The notes: generated by a model from the letters alone, not told the origin. 64,000 nt of DNA from an uncultured Burkholderiales bacterium (GCA_943908475.1 CALTTG010000013.1:1-64000), one strand, 5' to 3'. Shown: positions 50,182 to 59,481, counted from the stretch's first letter. Numbers and translations: made by a program.

Positions 50182-52425
50182 CTATTGTGGCCAAAGTGCG
50201 TATTGTTGACCAGTGGGCTCCCCCAGAGTGGCGGTTGGGGCGCCCAAGCTGATGCCGGGTGGTGTCAGTTGCAACTGGGTGACCACCCAGGGCCCTTCCT
50301 GTCGCATTTGGATTCGCGAGCTGCGTCGCGGCATGAGTGCGCGCACGAGTCCCAATCCAGACACGCCGCCGCGGACCTGATCGATGTTGAAGCCTTCCGG
50401 CAATTGCCCCTGGTTGCGGATGCTGATGCTCACGCCTTGCTCATCACTGTGCATGTCGCAATGAACCGGCGTGCCGCTGGCCAGGCTGTGTTTGTGGGCG
50501 TTGGTCAGCAGTTCATTGAGACACAGTGCGATGGGGATGGACTCGGCTTCCGGCAACAACCACGGGTGTTGGTGCGCTTCGATCTGCCCATGTTCGATCG
50601 GACGCCCGAATGTTTTCTGCACCGAGCCGGCGATGGCGGAGACCACGCTGGTCAGCTTCAGGGGGCCGCCGGCGCCCACTTGCAGACCGTAGACCTGCGC
50701 GATGGCCTGAACTTGTCCCACCACCTCGGCGATGGCCGGCGCGACCTCGGGTTTGCGTGAGGCGATCTGTTGCAGCAGGCCGGCCACCCCTTGCAGGTTG
50801 TTCTTGATGCGGTGGTGCACTTCCCGCACCAGCATTTCGCGTTGGGTGATGGCGGCTTCGAGTCTGGCGTTTTCTGCGGCCCGTTGCTCGGTGATGTCCG
50901 ACGCGACCATGAGCACCTGATCGGGCTGCTCGCCCTCGGTGGACAAAGGCAGGTAGTTGACGTCCCAGATCTGGGGGGCACCACGGGGGCTGCCGTCGAT
51001 CCGGTGCTCGCGCTGAACACTGTGGTGACTGTCCAGCGCGGCGTTCATTTCTCGCTCCAGCAGGCGTGCCCGAGCCTCTGGGTAGATGTCCTTGACGGGG
51101 CGCCCGATCGCGTGCGCCACTTCGCGCTGCATGAAACTGGCCGCACTCTGGTTGGCCTGGAGCAGTTTGTAGCTGCCTGCCTCATGCACCGTGATGGCCA
51201 TGGGTGCCATTTCGATGATGCGCTTGAGTGTGGCCTCGGCTTCCGCCGAACGGGCCTCGGCCTGGCGCCGGCGATCGATGTCCAGCAGGGCATAGGTCAC
51301 TTGCCGTTGGCTGAGTTCGCCGTCGATCACCACGGCATTGCCCACCACCCAGAACACGCGACCATCACGTGCCATGACCTGACACTCGAAGGTGTGCGAT
51401 TGACCATCCTGCAGGGTGTCCAGGTAGTCGGTCAGACGGAAGGGGTGGTCGATGTCGTGGGTGGCCACGGTGGACAGTGGCTTGCCGACGAAGTCGGCCA
51501 GATCGCCCGCGAACATCCGCCGTGCCGAGCGGTTCATCCAGCCAATGCCTTGGGGGTCCAGGGTCACGATCCCCACGAACACCGAGTCGAGGATGGCACG
51601 GGTGCGATCTGCCTGAAGGGCCAGGTCGCGCTCCATGGCCTCCAGGCGGGCCTTTTGTTTGCGGATGCGGCTGATGTCTGACAGCACCGCAATGGCCTCC
51701 AGCGGGCCTTTGGCATCGCCGATGCGCTTGACGTTCAGGGCGTACCACAGCGTGGGCAAGCCGGGCACGATGATCTCCAGCTCACTTTCGAACTGCCCTT
51801 CGCTTTGCAGCTTGGGCACCGAATCGTTGGCCAGACGGCGGATGCGCGGGTCATGGTTGAGCAGCGTGTCCAGGCTCATGTTGGTCAGCGAGTTGCCCGC
51901 CATGCCCAGCATGCGCTCAAAGCGGCGGTTGCAACGCACCAGTGTGTTGCCCCTCAGGTACGCGATGCCTGCCGGTGAGCTCTCCAGAATCATGGTCAGC
52001 TCGCGGAGCAGGGCGTCGCTGCCTTGGGCAGGCGCTTGGGCGGGGGCGTGCGCACTGGCGGCAAATGGCGGCGCCGTGCTTTGCACCACACACAAGAAGC
52101 GCCGGGGTTCGCCATCCGGGCCGGGGTGTGCATGCACCTCCCCCCGCAGGCTTCGCCCAGGATGACCCGGCAAGTGCCAGCTGGCCTGGGTGGGCAGCGC
52201 CTGGGCGTCAGGGCGAAGCCCCAGCAGGGCCATGGGGCTGTCCCAGCCCATCAGCGCTTGCAAGGCAGCCGGCAAGGTGGCGATGTGGGTGCCGGGCTCC
52301 GGTGACAAGCCGGTCAGTTGCGAGAAGGCGCGGTTGTGGCGCAGCCATTGGCCTTGTTCTTCGAATTCGGCCATGGGCAGAGGCACCAGGTCGAACCAAT
52401 GATCGAGGGGCAGCGCAGACATCAT
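50182..52425 (-). CDS. Soluble multi-PAS sensor histidine kinase, HisKA_2 type
   Basis: The 747-residue protein has no membrane segment. It contains about four PAS domains (starting near residues 5, 145, 275 and 400). The HisKA_2-family dimerisation motif VREVHHRIKNNLQGVAGLLQ is near residue 545, and a HATPase domain with CLNELLTNAHKHS is near residue 650. Kinases of this type often pair with ANTAR or atypical regulators, which fits the downstream gene. It begins with two adjacent ATG codons and lies 17 bp after apbC, so apbC, this kinase and the ANTAR regulator may share one transcript. The signal is unknown; a cytosolic redox or ligand cue is an inference. Confidence 0.92.
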   Translation of the reverse strand: MMSALPLDHWFDLVPLPMAEFEEQGQWLRHNRAFSQLTGLSPEPGTHIATLPAALQALMGWDSPMALLGLRPDAQALPTQASWHLPGHPGRSLRGEVHAHPGPDGEPRRFLCVVQSTAPPFAASAHAPAQAPAQGSDALLRELTMILESSPAGIAYLRGNTLVRCNRRFERMLGMAGNSLTNMSLDTLLNHDPRIRRLANDSVPKLQSEGQFESELEIIVPGLPTLWYALNVKRIGDAKGPLEAIAVLSDISRIRKQKARLEAMERDLALQADRTRAILDSVFVGIVTLDPQGIGWMNRSARRMFAGDLADFVGKPLSTVATHDIDHPFRLTDYLDTLQDGQSHTFECQVMARDGRVFWVVGNAVVIDGELSQRQVTYALLDIDRRRQAEARSAEAEATLKRIIEMAPMAITVHEAGSYKLLQANQSAASFMQREVAHAIGRPVKDIYPEARARLLEREMNAALDSHHSVQREHRIDGSPRGAPQIWDVNYLPLSTEGEQPDQVLMVASDITEQRAAENARLEAAITQREMLVREVHHRIKNNLQGVAGLLQQIASRKPEVAPAIAEVVGQVQAIAQVYGLQVGAGGPLKLTSVVSAIAGSVQKTFGRPIEHGQIEAHQHPWLLPEAESIPIALCLNELLTNAHKHSLASGTPVHCDMHSDEQGVSISIRNQGQLPEGFNIDQVRGGVSGLGLVRALMPRRSSRIQMRQEGPWVVTQLQLTPPGISLGAPTATLGEPTGQQYALWPQ

Positions 52426-52442
52426 GGCAGCGGTGGATCGGG

Positions 52443-53582
52443 TCAGGCCGAGGTGGGCGGGGTGATCACGGTCACGCCCGGCATTTTGGCGGCGTAGTCT
52501 TTGGGCAGCAGCGACACCTTGGCCGCCACCTGCAAGGCGATGTCGCGGTACAGCTGCGCGGCACGGCTGTCAGGGTCTGACACCATGGTCGGCTGACCCG
52601 AATCGGCCTGCTCGCGGATCTTGAGGTCCAGCGGCAGGGAGCCCAGCAGCGTCACCTGGCCATCGTCGGCCAGCTTTTGCCCACCATGCTGACCAAAAAT
52701 GTGAGCTTCATGGCCGCAGTTCGGGCAGTGGTAGACCGCCATGTTCTCGATCACACCCAGCACCGGGGTGTGGACTTTCTCGAACATCTTCAACCCTTTG
52801 CGCGCATCCAGCAGTGCGATGTCCTGCGGGGTGGTGACGATCACGGCGGCCGTCAGGGGGGCCCGTTGGCTGATGCTCAGGTGGATGTCGCCCGTGCCGG
52901 GTGGCAGGTCCACCACGAGGTAGTCCAGGGGGGCGTCGGGTTGGCCCCAATTGGTCAGCCGCAACAGCTGGTCGAAGGCCTGGCTGGCCATGGGCCCGCG
53001 CCAGATGGTGGCCTTTTCTTCCGCCACCAGCAAGCCCATCGACATCATCTGCACACCAAAGCGCTCTGGCGGCGTGATGGTCTTGCCATCGGGGCTGTCA
53101 GGTTTGCCGCTCAAGCCCATCATCAGGGGCTGGCTGGGGCCGTAGATGTCGGCATCGAGCATCCCCACGGTCGCGCCCTCTGCCGACAAGGCCAGGGCCA
53201 AGTTGATGGCCGTGGTGCTTTTGCCCACGCCACCCTTGCCAGAGGCCACCGCGATCAGGTTGCGGGCGCCGCTCAAGGGCGTTTGCCCGACCGACACCGC
53301 ATGGGCCACCACTTTGGTTTCCCAGCGCACGTTCACCGAATCAATGCCGGGCACGGTTTGGAGCGCCGAGGTGATCAGGTCCGTGTAGGCGGGCCAACGA
53401 GAGGTTGCGGGGTATCCCAGGCGAATGAGCAACTCGGCTCGGGCGTTCGTCACCGACAGGGATTGCAGTTGGCGGCCTGACACCCAATCCTGGCCCGTCA
53501 ACGGGTCCGTGACGCTGCGCAGTGCCTGCAGCGCTGCTGTTTCGAGGGCGGAGGCGGGAGAGGGCATCGGTGTGGAACTCAT
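52443..53582 (-). CDS. apbC: Iron-sulfur cluster carrier protein ApbC (Mrp)
   Basis: ApbC/Mrp is a P-loop ATPase that carries and transfers Fe-S clusters. The 379-residue protein has an N-terminal MIP18-like domain (about residues 10-90), the deviant Walker A motif SGKGGVGKSTTAINLA near residue 115 and the cluster-binding CPNC motif (YHCPNCGHEAHIFG) near residue 280. Length is normal. It is divergent from metG, as in E. coli and many proteobacteria, but is followed here by a sensor kinase and an ANTAR regulator. Confidence 0.95.
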   Translation of the reverse strand: MSSTPMPSPASALETAALQALRSVTDPLTGQDWVSGRQLQSLSVTNARAELLIRLGYPATSRWPAYTDLITSALQTVPGIDSVNVRWETKVVAHAVSVGQTPLSGARNLIAVASGKGGVGKSTTAINLALALSAEGATVGMLDADIYGPSQPLMMGLSGKPDSPDGKTITPPERFGVQMMSMGLLVAEEKATIWRGPMASQAFDQLLRLTNWGQPDAPLDYLVVDLPPGTGDIHLSISQRAPLTAAVIVTTPQDIALLDARKGLKMFEKVHTPVLGVIENMAVYHCPNCGHEAHIFGQHGGQKLADDGQVTLLGSLPLDLKIREQADSGQPTMVSDPDSRAAQLYRDIALQVAAKVSLLPKDYAAKMPGVTVITPPTSA

Positions 53583-53690
53583 GGAAAGGGCTGAACGCGG
53601 GTTGGCGCCGGCCGGGCGTCAAAACTTCTCGGACCGATAGTGTGCCGCACTCTAAAATCGAGGGTCTGCCCATTCGGAACTCCCTGCACC

Positions 53691-55766
53691 ATGCCCCGTC
53701 AGCTTTTCGTCACCACGGCACTGCCCTATGCCAACGGCCACTTCCACATCGGCCACATCATGGAGTACATCCAGGCTGACATCTGGGTTCGGTTCCAGCG
53801 CATGCAAGGCCATCAGGTGCATTTTGTCGGTGCGGACGATGCGCATGGTGCGCCCATCATGATCGCGGCTGAAAAAGCCGGCAAGACGCCCCAACAGTTC
53901 GTGGCCGACATCGCGGCGGGTCGCAAGCCTTACCTGGACGGCTTTCACATCAGTTTCGACCATTGGTCGAGCACGGACAGTCCGGACAACCACCAACTGG
54001 CTCAGGACATCTACCGCGCCCTGCGCGACCAGGGGCTCATCGAAGTTCGTGCCATCGAGCAGTTCTTCGACCCGGAAAAGTCGATGTTCCTGCCCGACCG
54101 ATTCATCAAGGGTGAGTGCCCGAAGTGTGGCGCCAAAGACCAATACGGTGACTCCTGCGAATCGTGCGGTGCGGTGTACTCGCCCACCGAACTCAAGAGC
54201 CCCTATTCCGCGTTGAGTGGGGCCACGCCCGTGCTCAAGACGAGTGATCACTACTTCTTCAAGCTCTCTGACCCCCGCTGCTTCAACTTCCTGGAGCAGT
54301 GGACGCAAGACGGCAAGCTGCAGTCTGAGGTGGCCAACAAGATCAAGGAATGGTTCACCAAAGACGATGAAGGCAAGGGGGGCCTGGGCGATTGGGACAT
54401 CAGCCGCGATGCCCCGTATTTCGGCATCGAGATCCCGGATGCGCCGGGCAAGTATTTCTACGTCTGGCTGGACGCGCCCATTGGCTACCTGGCCTCGCTC
54501 AAGGGCTACTTCGAATCGGGTGGCCCCAAAGCCCGGTACGGTGAACAGCGCTCGTTCGACGACTTCATGGCCGACCCCGCCGTCGAGCAGGTGCATTTCA
54601 TCGGCAAGGACATCACCTATTTCCACACCCTGTTCTGGCCGGCCATGCTGAAGTTCAGCGGACGCAAGCTGCCCAACCAGATCAATGTGCACGGTTTCAT
54701 GACCGTGAACAACGGCGAGAAGATGTCCAAGAGCCGTGGCACTGGGCTCGACCCTCTCAAGTACCTGGGTCTGGGCATGAACGCCGAATGGCTGCGGTAC
54801 TACATCGCGGCCAAGTTGAACGCCAAGGTCGAAGACGTTGATTTCAACAAAGACGACTTCATGGTGCGCGTCAACAGCGACCTGATCGGCAAGTACATCA
54901 ACATCGCCAGCCGCGCCGCGGGCTTCCTGTCCAAGCGCTTCGGAGGGCAGCTGACGGCAAACCTTGGCGCCGACGGCCAAGCCCTGCTCAGCACCTTGCA
55001 AGCCGGGCGTGTGGGAATCGCCGAGTTGTTCGAGGCCCGCGAGCTCGGCAAGGTGCTGCGTGAGATCATGTTGCTGGCCGACCGTGTCAACGAGTATGTG
55101 GACGCCAACAAGCCTTGGGAGCTGGCCAAGCAGGAGGGGCAAGACGCTCGCTTGCAGGAAGTGTGCACCGTCTGCATCGAAGCGTTCCGACTGCTCAGCA
55201 TCTACCTCAAACCGGTGCTGCCAGCCTTGGTGGCCCAGGTGGAACGCTTCCTGAACGTGGGCGAGCTGACCCTGGCGGACGCCGAGCGCCTGCTGGGTCA
55301 GCACGTGATCGGTGAGTACAAGCACCTGATGCAACGCGTGGACGCCAAGATGCTGGACGCCTTGTTCGAAGCCCCACCGGCGCCCGTCGTGGAGGCGCCC
55401 AAGCCCGGCGGTGAGGACATTGCCGAGACCATCACCATCGACGACTTCGTCAAGGTGGACCTCCGTGTGGCGAAGATCGTCAACGCCGAGCACGTGGAGG
55501 GCAGCACCAAACTGCTGCGGTTGACCCTGGATGTTGGCGAGGGCCGCACCCGCAACGTGTTCTCTGGCATCAAAGAGGCTTATCGGCCCGAAGACCTGAT
55601 TGGCAAGCACACGGTGATGGTGGCGAACCTGGCGCCTCGCAAGATGAAGTTCGGCGTCAGCGAGGGCATGGTGCTGGCCGCTTCTCATGCCGACGAGAAG
55701 GGCACACCGGGCATCTATGTGCTCGAACCCCTGGCTGGCGCTCAGCCCGGCATGCGAATTCGCTGA
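53691..55766 (+). CDS. metG: Methionyl-tRNA synthetase
   Basis: MetG charges tRNA-Met. The 691-residue protein has the HIGH box as HFHIGHIMEY near residue 20, a zinc knuckle CPKCGAKDQYGDSCESCG near residue 145 and KMSKS in NGEKMSKSRGT near residue 343. A C-terminal EMAP-like tRNA-binding domain covers about residues 580-691 (VDLRVAKIVNAEHVEGSTKL). This is the long, dimeric type. The ATG at 53691 gives the usual MPRQLFVTTALPYANG start; the frame is open a little upstream. A TAAAAT (53653-53658) may be its -10 box. Confidence 0.97.
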   Translation: MPRQLFVTTALPYANGHFHIGHIMEYIQADIWVRFQRMQGHQVHFVGADDAHGAPIMIAAEKAGKTPQQFVADIAAGRKPYLDGFHISFDHWSSTDSPDNHQLAQDIYRALRDQGLIEVRAIEQFFDPEKSMFLPDRFIKGECPKCGAKDQYGDSCESCGAVYSPTELKSPYSALSGATPVLKTSDHYFFKLSDPRCFNFLEQWTQDGKLQSEVANKIKEWFTKDDEGKGGLGDWDISRDAPYFGIEIPDAPGKYFYVWLDAPIGYLASLKGYFESGGPKARYGEQRSFDDFMADPAVEQVHFIGKDITYFHTLFWPAMLKFSGRKLPNQINVHGFMTVNNGEKMSKSRGTGLDPLKYLGLGMNAEWLRYYIAAKLNAKVEDVDFNKDDFMVRVNSDLIGKYINIASRAAGFLSKRFGGQLTANLGADGQALLSTLQAGRVGIAELFEARELGKVLREIMLLADRVNEYVDANKPWELAKQEGQDARLQEVCTVCIEAFRLLSIYLKPVLPALVAQVERFLNVGELTLADAERLLGQHVIGEYKHLMQRVDAKMLDALFEAPPAPVVEAPKPGGEDIAETITIDDFVKVDLRVAKIVNAEHVEGSTKLLRLTLDVGEGRTRNVFSGIKEAYRPEDLIGKHTVMVANLAPRKMKFGVSEGMVLAASHADEKGTPGIYVLEPLAGAQPGMRIR

Positions 55767-55773
55767 CCGTGAC

Positions 55774-56400
55774 TCAGGCCTTGCCCAGCAAGGCCTGGCT
55801 GAGGTCTGGGTCGGCCGGGTCCGGCCCAAACCAGATCTTCAATGCGTTGGCAAAAAATTCGTCGTCACCCACCCGGTTGCCGATTTGCTGACCATTGAAG
55901 ATGAATGCCGTGCCCTTGCCGGGCTCGAAGTCCATCGAGAACACCACGCCAGCGTCCATCGTGGAGCGAAACGAAAAGATGTCGATGAGCTCCGTGACCG
56001 TGTGGGTGTAACGCGCGACCACTTCAGGGGTGCAATTGGCCTTCATGCCCTTGATGAACATCAGCCCGATGTCTGCGGTCTTCAAGCTGCGCAAGGACAC
56101 CATGCTCAGTCGCTTGGGGCCGCCGAGCGCGAACAGCTGCTTCGTGGTCTGGACCTTGCGGGGTGTGTAGAGCGCCATGTCGTACACCTTGACGAACACC
56201 TTGGTGCGCGTGCCCTTGCCATTGAGGACCAACTCCGTGTTGCCCAAGCGAACGTAGTTCGCAAATCGGGTCGAGGTTTCCTGGGCCAGGGCCCCGGCAG
56301 GGCTCAGGCCCGCCGTCAAGCCGCCCCACACGCCGACACCCGAGAGCAGAAGCTGCCGACGGTGGAGTTGGTCAGGGCCAAGGGTGACGGGGGGCGCCAT
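55774..56400 (-). CDS. Exported chalcone isomerase-like protein
   Basis: The 208-residue protein has a signal region HRRQLLLSGVGVWGGLTAG that fits a twin-arginine pattern (RRQLL), ending near ALA-QE. A chalcone-isomerase-like domain follows with KVFVKVYDMALYTPRK near residue 70. Bacterial members of this family bind or process small hydrophobic molecules, but no substrate is known and flavonoid chemistry should not be assumed. The start at 56400 was chosen as the first Met before the signal region. It is convergent with metG, 7 bp away. Confidence 0.85.
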   Translation of the reverse strand: MAPPVTLGPDQLHRRQLLLSGVGVWGGLTAGLSPAGALAQETSTRFANYVRLGNTELVLNGKGTRTKVFVKVYDMALYTPRKVQTTKQLFALGGPKRLSMVSLRSLKTADIGLMFIKGMKANCTPEVVARYTHTVTELIDIFSFRSTMDAGVVFSMDFEPGKGTAFIFNGQQIGNRVGDDEFFANALKIWFGPDPADPDLSQALLGKA

Positions 56401-56476
56401 GCAGGTCCTCGCAAGTTGGAATGGGGCTTGGGTGACCCCGAAATGTCGCGCGATTCTAGATAGTGAAAACTGCGGG

Positions 56477-56528
56477 CCATCCCCTTGAGTGAAGGGGGTG
56501 GGGAACGCTCCCCCGTGCATGGGGGGAG
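56477..56528. terminator. Two GC-rich hairpins between the CYTH gene and the chalcone isomerase-like gene
   Basis: CCATCCCCTT/AAGGGGGTGG (56477-56501, one wobble pair) and CTCCCCC/GGGGGAG (56508-56528) are adjacent stems. They lie just after the CYTH gene in its direction of reading. No T-run follows either stem. Confidence 0.4.
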
Positions 56529-56542
56529 GGGGCGTCTGCTTC

Positions 56543-57559
56543 TCAAGACATCGCGTGCAATTGCGCCAGCCAAGCCAGCGCCCACAAAGTGGTGCGGGGC
56601 TGCGTGGCCAGTGCTTGGGCTTGCCCCAAATCATTCACCTGGGCGAGGGCCTCGCCCAGGGCTCGGTGGGCCTGGCACAAGGGGTCGTTGGCATCGGCAG
56701 GCAACCATGGGGTGAACTGCCCATGGGCGGTCTGCCAGGCGTGCAGCGCCGGCTCCCACGCCGGCAGGCCTTGGGCCAGCTCTGCCCAGTTGCCCGTGCA
56801 CACCTCCAACGCGTGGGACAAGCCTTGGCGTGCATGGGCCGTCGCCGGCCGGGCCGAAGGAGCCACAGGCTCGGTCACTCGGGGCTGGCCGCTGTGCGCG
56901 ACCTGAGCCAGTCGAGTGCCTTTCATCGCTTTGGACTGAACATCCAGCCACAGGCCGTGTCGCGCCACCCAATCCTGGGCCACCGTCAGCAGCGCGTTGG
57001 GTGACCCGTCCACCAGCTCCAATTCGAGCTCGGCCAGAGGGGCTTGGCGATCGCCGGCCCTCAATGTCCCCTCGTCGAGGCAGACCATGACCGTGCCATG
57101 CCCCAACGGGTCGGACCCCTTGAAGTGGCGCCGTTCAAAGCATGTTTCATACAGGGGGATGAGCCGACGGCCCAGCTCCGCTTGCAACACATCGACCGGG
57201 ACATCGTCAGGCAAGCCCAGCGCCGCAGTCAGTGCCGAGCGCACGGCATCGCTGTGGCAGGCCGCGTCGGGTTGAGGCCGACCACCCACGGGGGGCGGCA
57301 CGTCGCAGTTCTCTTCCAGCCGGGTCATCAGGTCGGCGCCAGCACCTTTGAAGGTCTGCACCCAGTCGGCGCCCTCCTGACGCACGCGCAGGGCGCAGCG
57401 CCGTTGCGCCAGGGCGTGGTCTGCGGTGTCGAAATACGCCGCCATCAAGGGCAGGGGCTGCTGCCCGGGCGCCACCGTGTCGATGTGGCCTTGCAACTCG
57501 TGCCGCACGGCTTGAAGCCGATGTGCAGGCACCTGGAATTTCAGCTCGATCTCTTTCAT
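56543..57559 (-). CDS. CYTH domain triphosphatase (YgiF-like)
   Basis: The 338-residue protein begins with a CYTH domain whose metal-binding ExExK motif is EIELKF at residues 3-8. It continues with FDTADHALAQRRCALRVRQEG near residue 45, FERRHFKGSD near residue 140 and ELELVDG near residue 178. E. coli YgiF hydrolyses inorganic triphosphate. The C-terminal 120 residues are helical and in the position of a CHAD domain but are short and have few of its conserved His residues, so that part may be degenerate. The start at 57559 (MKEIELKFQV) is set by the motif. Confidence 0.87.
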   Translation of the reverse strand: MKEIELKFQVPAHRLQAVRHELQGHIDTVAPGQQPLPLMAAYFDTADHALAQRRCALRVRQEGADWVQTFKGAGADLMTRLEENCDVPPPVGGRPQPDAACHSDAVRSALTAALGLPDDVPVDVLQAELGRRLIPLYETCFERRHFKGSDPLGHGTVMVCLDEGTLRAGDRQAPLAELELELVDGSPNALLTVAQDWVARHGLWLDVQSKAMKGTRLAQVAHSGQPRVTEPVAPSARPATAHARQGLSHALEVCTGNWAELAQGLPAWEPALHAWQTAHGQFTPWLPADANDPLCQAHRALGEALAQVNDLGQAQALATQPRTTLWALAWLAQLHAMS

Positions 57560-57623
57560 GGCCCCGATTGTGAGGCTATGCTTTCCGCCCAGGACCCCAA
57601 CAACAGGACGAGAGGAGGGACGT

Positions 57624-58298
57624 GTGAGTTTTCTCGACCAACTCAAGCAACAGGCCGATCAACTGCGCCAAAGCCAGCACCTGACGCAGGCCGAGCGCGA
57701 TGCGCTCAATGCGGAAACCGAGCGCGCCTGTGTCACAGCGTTTCGCTACTGGGTAGAACTGGCCAAGCAGCTCAACTTGCTCCAACCTGTGCCTCGCGGG
57801 CGTTACCTGATCGATACCAAGCATGCGCTGCAAGGTCAGCCCATGCGCATTTTCCGGGCCGATGTGCGCAAACGTGGGCTGTCGACCGCGCAAGACCTCA
57901 CCGATCACGTGGCGCTCTATGCCACGGTGGGTGCCGGGGAAACGGTGCAGGTGGTCAAAGACTTCCTGCCCGACATGCAAAAGATCGAGGCCCGTCTGGA
58001 CCAGGCGGGCATTCGTTACCAGCCCGAGTCGATCCGCAATCCGGAGACCGGCAAGTTGGTCGAGGTGCGGTATGAGTTCGCGCTCGATGTGACCACAGGG
58101 GCCCGCATGATCCCCAACCACGACACCGCCACGGTGCAGTTCCAAGTCAACAACCTCGAGGGCCTGTGCCGCTGGGTGGTGCAGTTCGAGGCCCGCCAGG
58201 TCGAGGCGCCGCTGTTGGACGAGCTGGCCAAATGGTTGGTCGGGCAGCCCAATGACTTTGTCAAACGAGGCAAGCTCATCGAGATGCGTGAAGTCTGA
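57624..58298 (+). CDS. Protein of unknown function, probably conserved in Burkholderiales
   Basis: I do not recognise this 224-residue protein. It has a GTG start at 57624 with a strong AGGAGGG site upstream. The first 60 residues are charged and helical (FLDQLKQQADQLRQSQHLTQAERDAL). The rest is mixed alpha/beta with LVEVRYEFALDVTTGARMIPN and LCRWVVQFEARQ. No signal peptide, membrane segment or Cys-rich site is visible. Codon use and GC content match its neighbours, so it is a real resident gene. It is divergent from the CYTH gene and lies upstream of DUF3460 and scpA. Confidence 0.8.
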   Translation: MSFLDQLKQQADQLRQSQHLTQAERDALNAETERACVTAFRYWVELAKQLNLLQPVPRGRYLIDTKHALQGQPMRIFRADVRKRGLSTAQDLTDHVALYATVGAGETVQVVKDFLPDMQKIEARLDQAGIRYQPESIRNPETGKLVEVRYEFALDVTTGARMIPNHDTATVQFQVNNLEGLCRWVVQFEARQVEAPLLDELAKWLVGQPNDFVKRGKLIEMREV

Positions 58299-58367
58299 CC
58301 CTCAGCATCCGCCGTTCCCGCCGATAAAATGTTGGTTTGGCCCAAGTTGGGCCGCAGAGAGATCACC

Positions 58368-58568
58368 ATGCCCCTGTTCTGGAAACCCTACAAGTCTGAC
58401 GCCACCCAGTTCATCGACAGCCTCAAGCAGCGCGATCCCCAGCTGGAAGAGCGTCAGCGTCAGGGCCGTTCACTGCTGTGGGACAAGGACATCGACCGCC
58501 AGGCGCAGGCCGAATGGCGCGACGCCCGCGTGGCGCAAAAGCCCTACGTCTACCAGACCAAGGCCTGA
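58368..58568 (+). CDS. DUF3460 family small protein
   Basis: The 66-residue protein (MPLFWKPYKSDATQFIDSLK at its start) matches the DUF3460 family, small soluble proteins of betaproteobacteria commonly encoded just before scpA. Function is unknown. It is rich in Gln, Arg and Asp and probably helical. The ATG at 58368 was chosen over an upstream frame extension because it gives the family start. scpA follows 5 bp after its stop. A TAAAAT at 58324-58329 may be a -10 box. Confidence 0.85.
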   Translation: MPLFWKPYKSDATQFIDSLKQRDPQLEERQRQGRSLLWDKDIDRQAQAEWRDARVAQKPYVYQTKA

Positions 58569-58573
58569 GCTCG

Positions 58574-59401
58574 GTGCAAGAGGCTCCGCTGGACGACCTG
58601 GGACAGCCCGAGGTCGTTGACCATGTGGCCGTGGCGCGCCTGTATGGTGAGCCCCTGTTCGCGGTGCCCAGCGACCTCTACATTCCCCCCGATGCCCTGG
58701 AGGTGTTCCTCGAGGCCTTCCAAGGCCCGCTGGACTTGCTGCTCTACCTGATCCGCAAGCAGAACTTCAACATCCTGGACATCCCCCTGGCCGATGTCAC
58801 CCGCCAGTATTTGGCCTACGTGGACCAGATCCGCAAGACCAACCTGGAGCTGGCGTCCGATTACCTGTTGATGGCGGCCATGCTCATCGAGATCAAGTCT
58901 CGCATGTTGCTGCCCCCCAAGAAAACCGCCGAGGGCGAAGAGGCGGAAGATCCCCGCGCCGAGCTGGTTCGGCGTCTGATCGAATACGAGCAGATGAAGA
59001 CGGCCGCCATGCGCCTGGATCAGATCCCCTTGCTGGGTCGTGACTTCATGCGGGTGGAGATTCACACCGAGCCCGGTGAGCGTGTGCGCCACCCGGATGT
59101 GGCCTTGCATGAGCTGCGCGAGGCTTGGATGGACATCATCCAGCGAGCCAAGCTGCACACCCACCACACGATCACCCGAGAAGAGTTGTCGGTGCGCGAA
59201 CACATGAGCATGGTGTTGCGCACCTTGCAAGGTCGGCGTTTCGTGGAGTTTCAGGAACTCTTTGACGTCACCCGCGGCCCTCAGGTCATGGTGGTGACCT
59301 TCATCGCCATGCTCGAGCTGGCCAAGGAGACCCTGTTGGAAATCACCCAGGCCGAAGCCTTCGCACCGATTTACGTCCGGCTCGCTTACCGCCCTGCGTG
59401 A
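58574..59401 (+). CDS. scpA: Segregation and condensation protein ScpA
   Basis: ScpA is the kleisin of the SMC-ScpA-ScpB condensin that organises the chromosome. The 275-residue protein has the kleisin start FQGPLDLLLYLIRKQNFNIL near residue 40, the IEIKSRMLLPP helix near residue 97 and the C-terminal winged-helix VVTFIAMLELAKE near residue 245. A GTG start at 58574 is the only suitable one after DUF3460. No scpB is next to it; panB follows. smc and scpB must be elsewhere. Confidence 0.92.
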   Translation: MQEAPLDDLGQPEVVDHVAVARLYGEPLFAVPSDLYIPPDALEVFLEAFQGPLDLLLYLIRKQNFNILDIPLADVTRQYLAYVDQIRKTNLELASDYLLMAAMLIEIKSRMLLPPKKTAEGEEAEDPRAELVRRLIEYEQMKTAAMRLDQIPLLGRDFMRVEIHTEPGERVRHPDVALHELREAWMDIIQRAKLHTHHTITREELSVREHMSMVLRTLQGRRFVEFQELFDVTRGPQVMVVTFIAMLELAKETLLEITQAEAFAPIYVRLAYRPA

Positions 59402-59419
59402 ACGGTGGCGTCAAAGCCC

Positions 59420-59449
59420 CCGACAGCCTTCAGGGTTTCCGCCTAGAAT
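59420..59449 (+). promoter_or_regulatory. Possible panBC promoter
   Basis: CCGACA (59420-59425), an 18-nt spacer and TAGAAT (59444-59449) resemble a sigma-70 promoter, about 32 bp before panB. Confidence 0.4.
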
Positions 59450-59481
59450 CGCGCCACTCCAGCCGCTGAGGACCCGTTGCC

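Noticed and set aside
53652..55829. 725-residue open frame antisense to metG
   Set aside because: The metG frame is a certain match to its family, and the antisense product has no recognisable domain.
56543..56900. Full CHAD domain at the C terminus of the CYTH protein
   Set aside because: The region is too short and has few of the conserved His residues expected; noted only as possibly degenerate.
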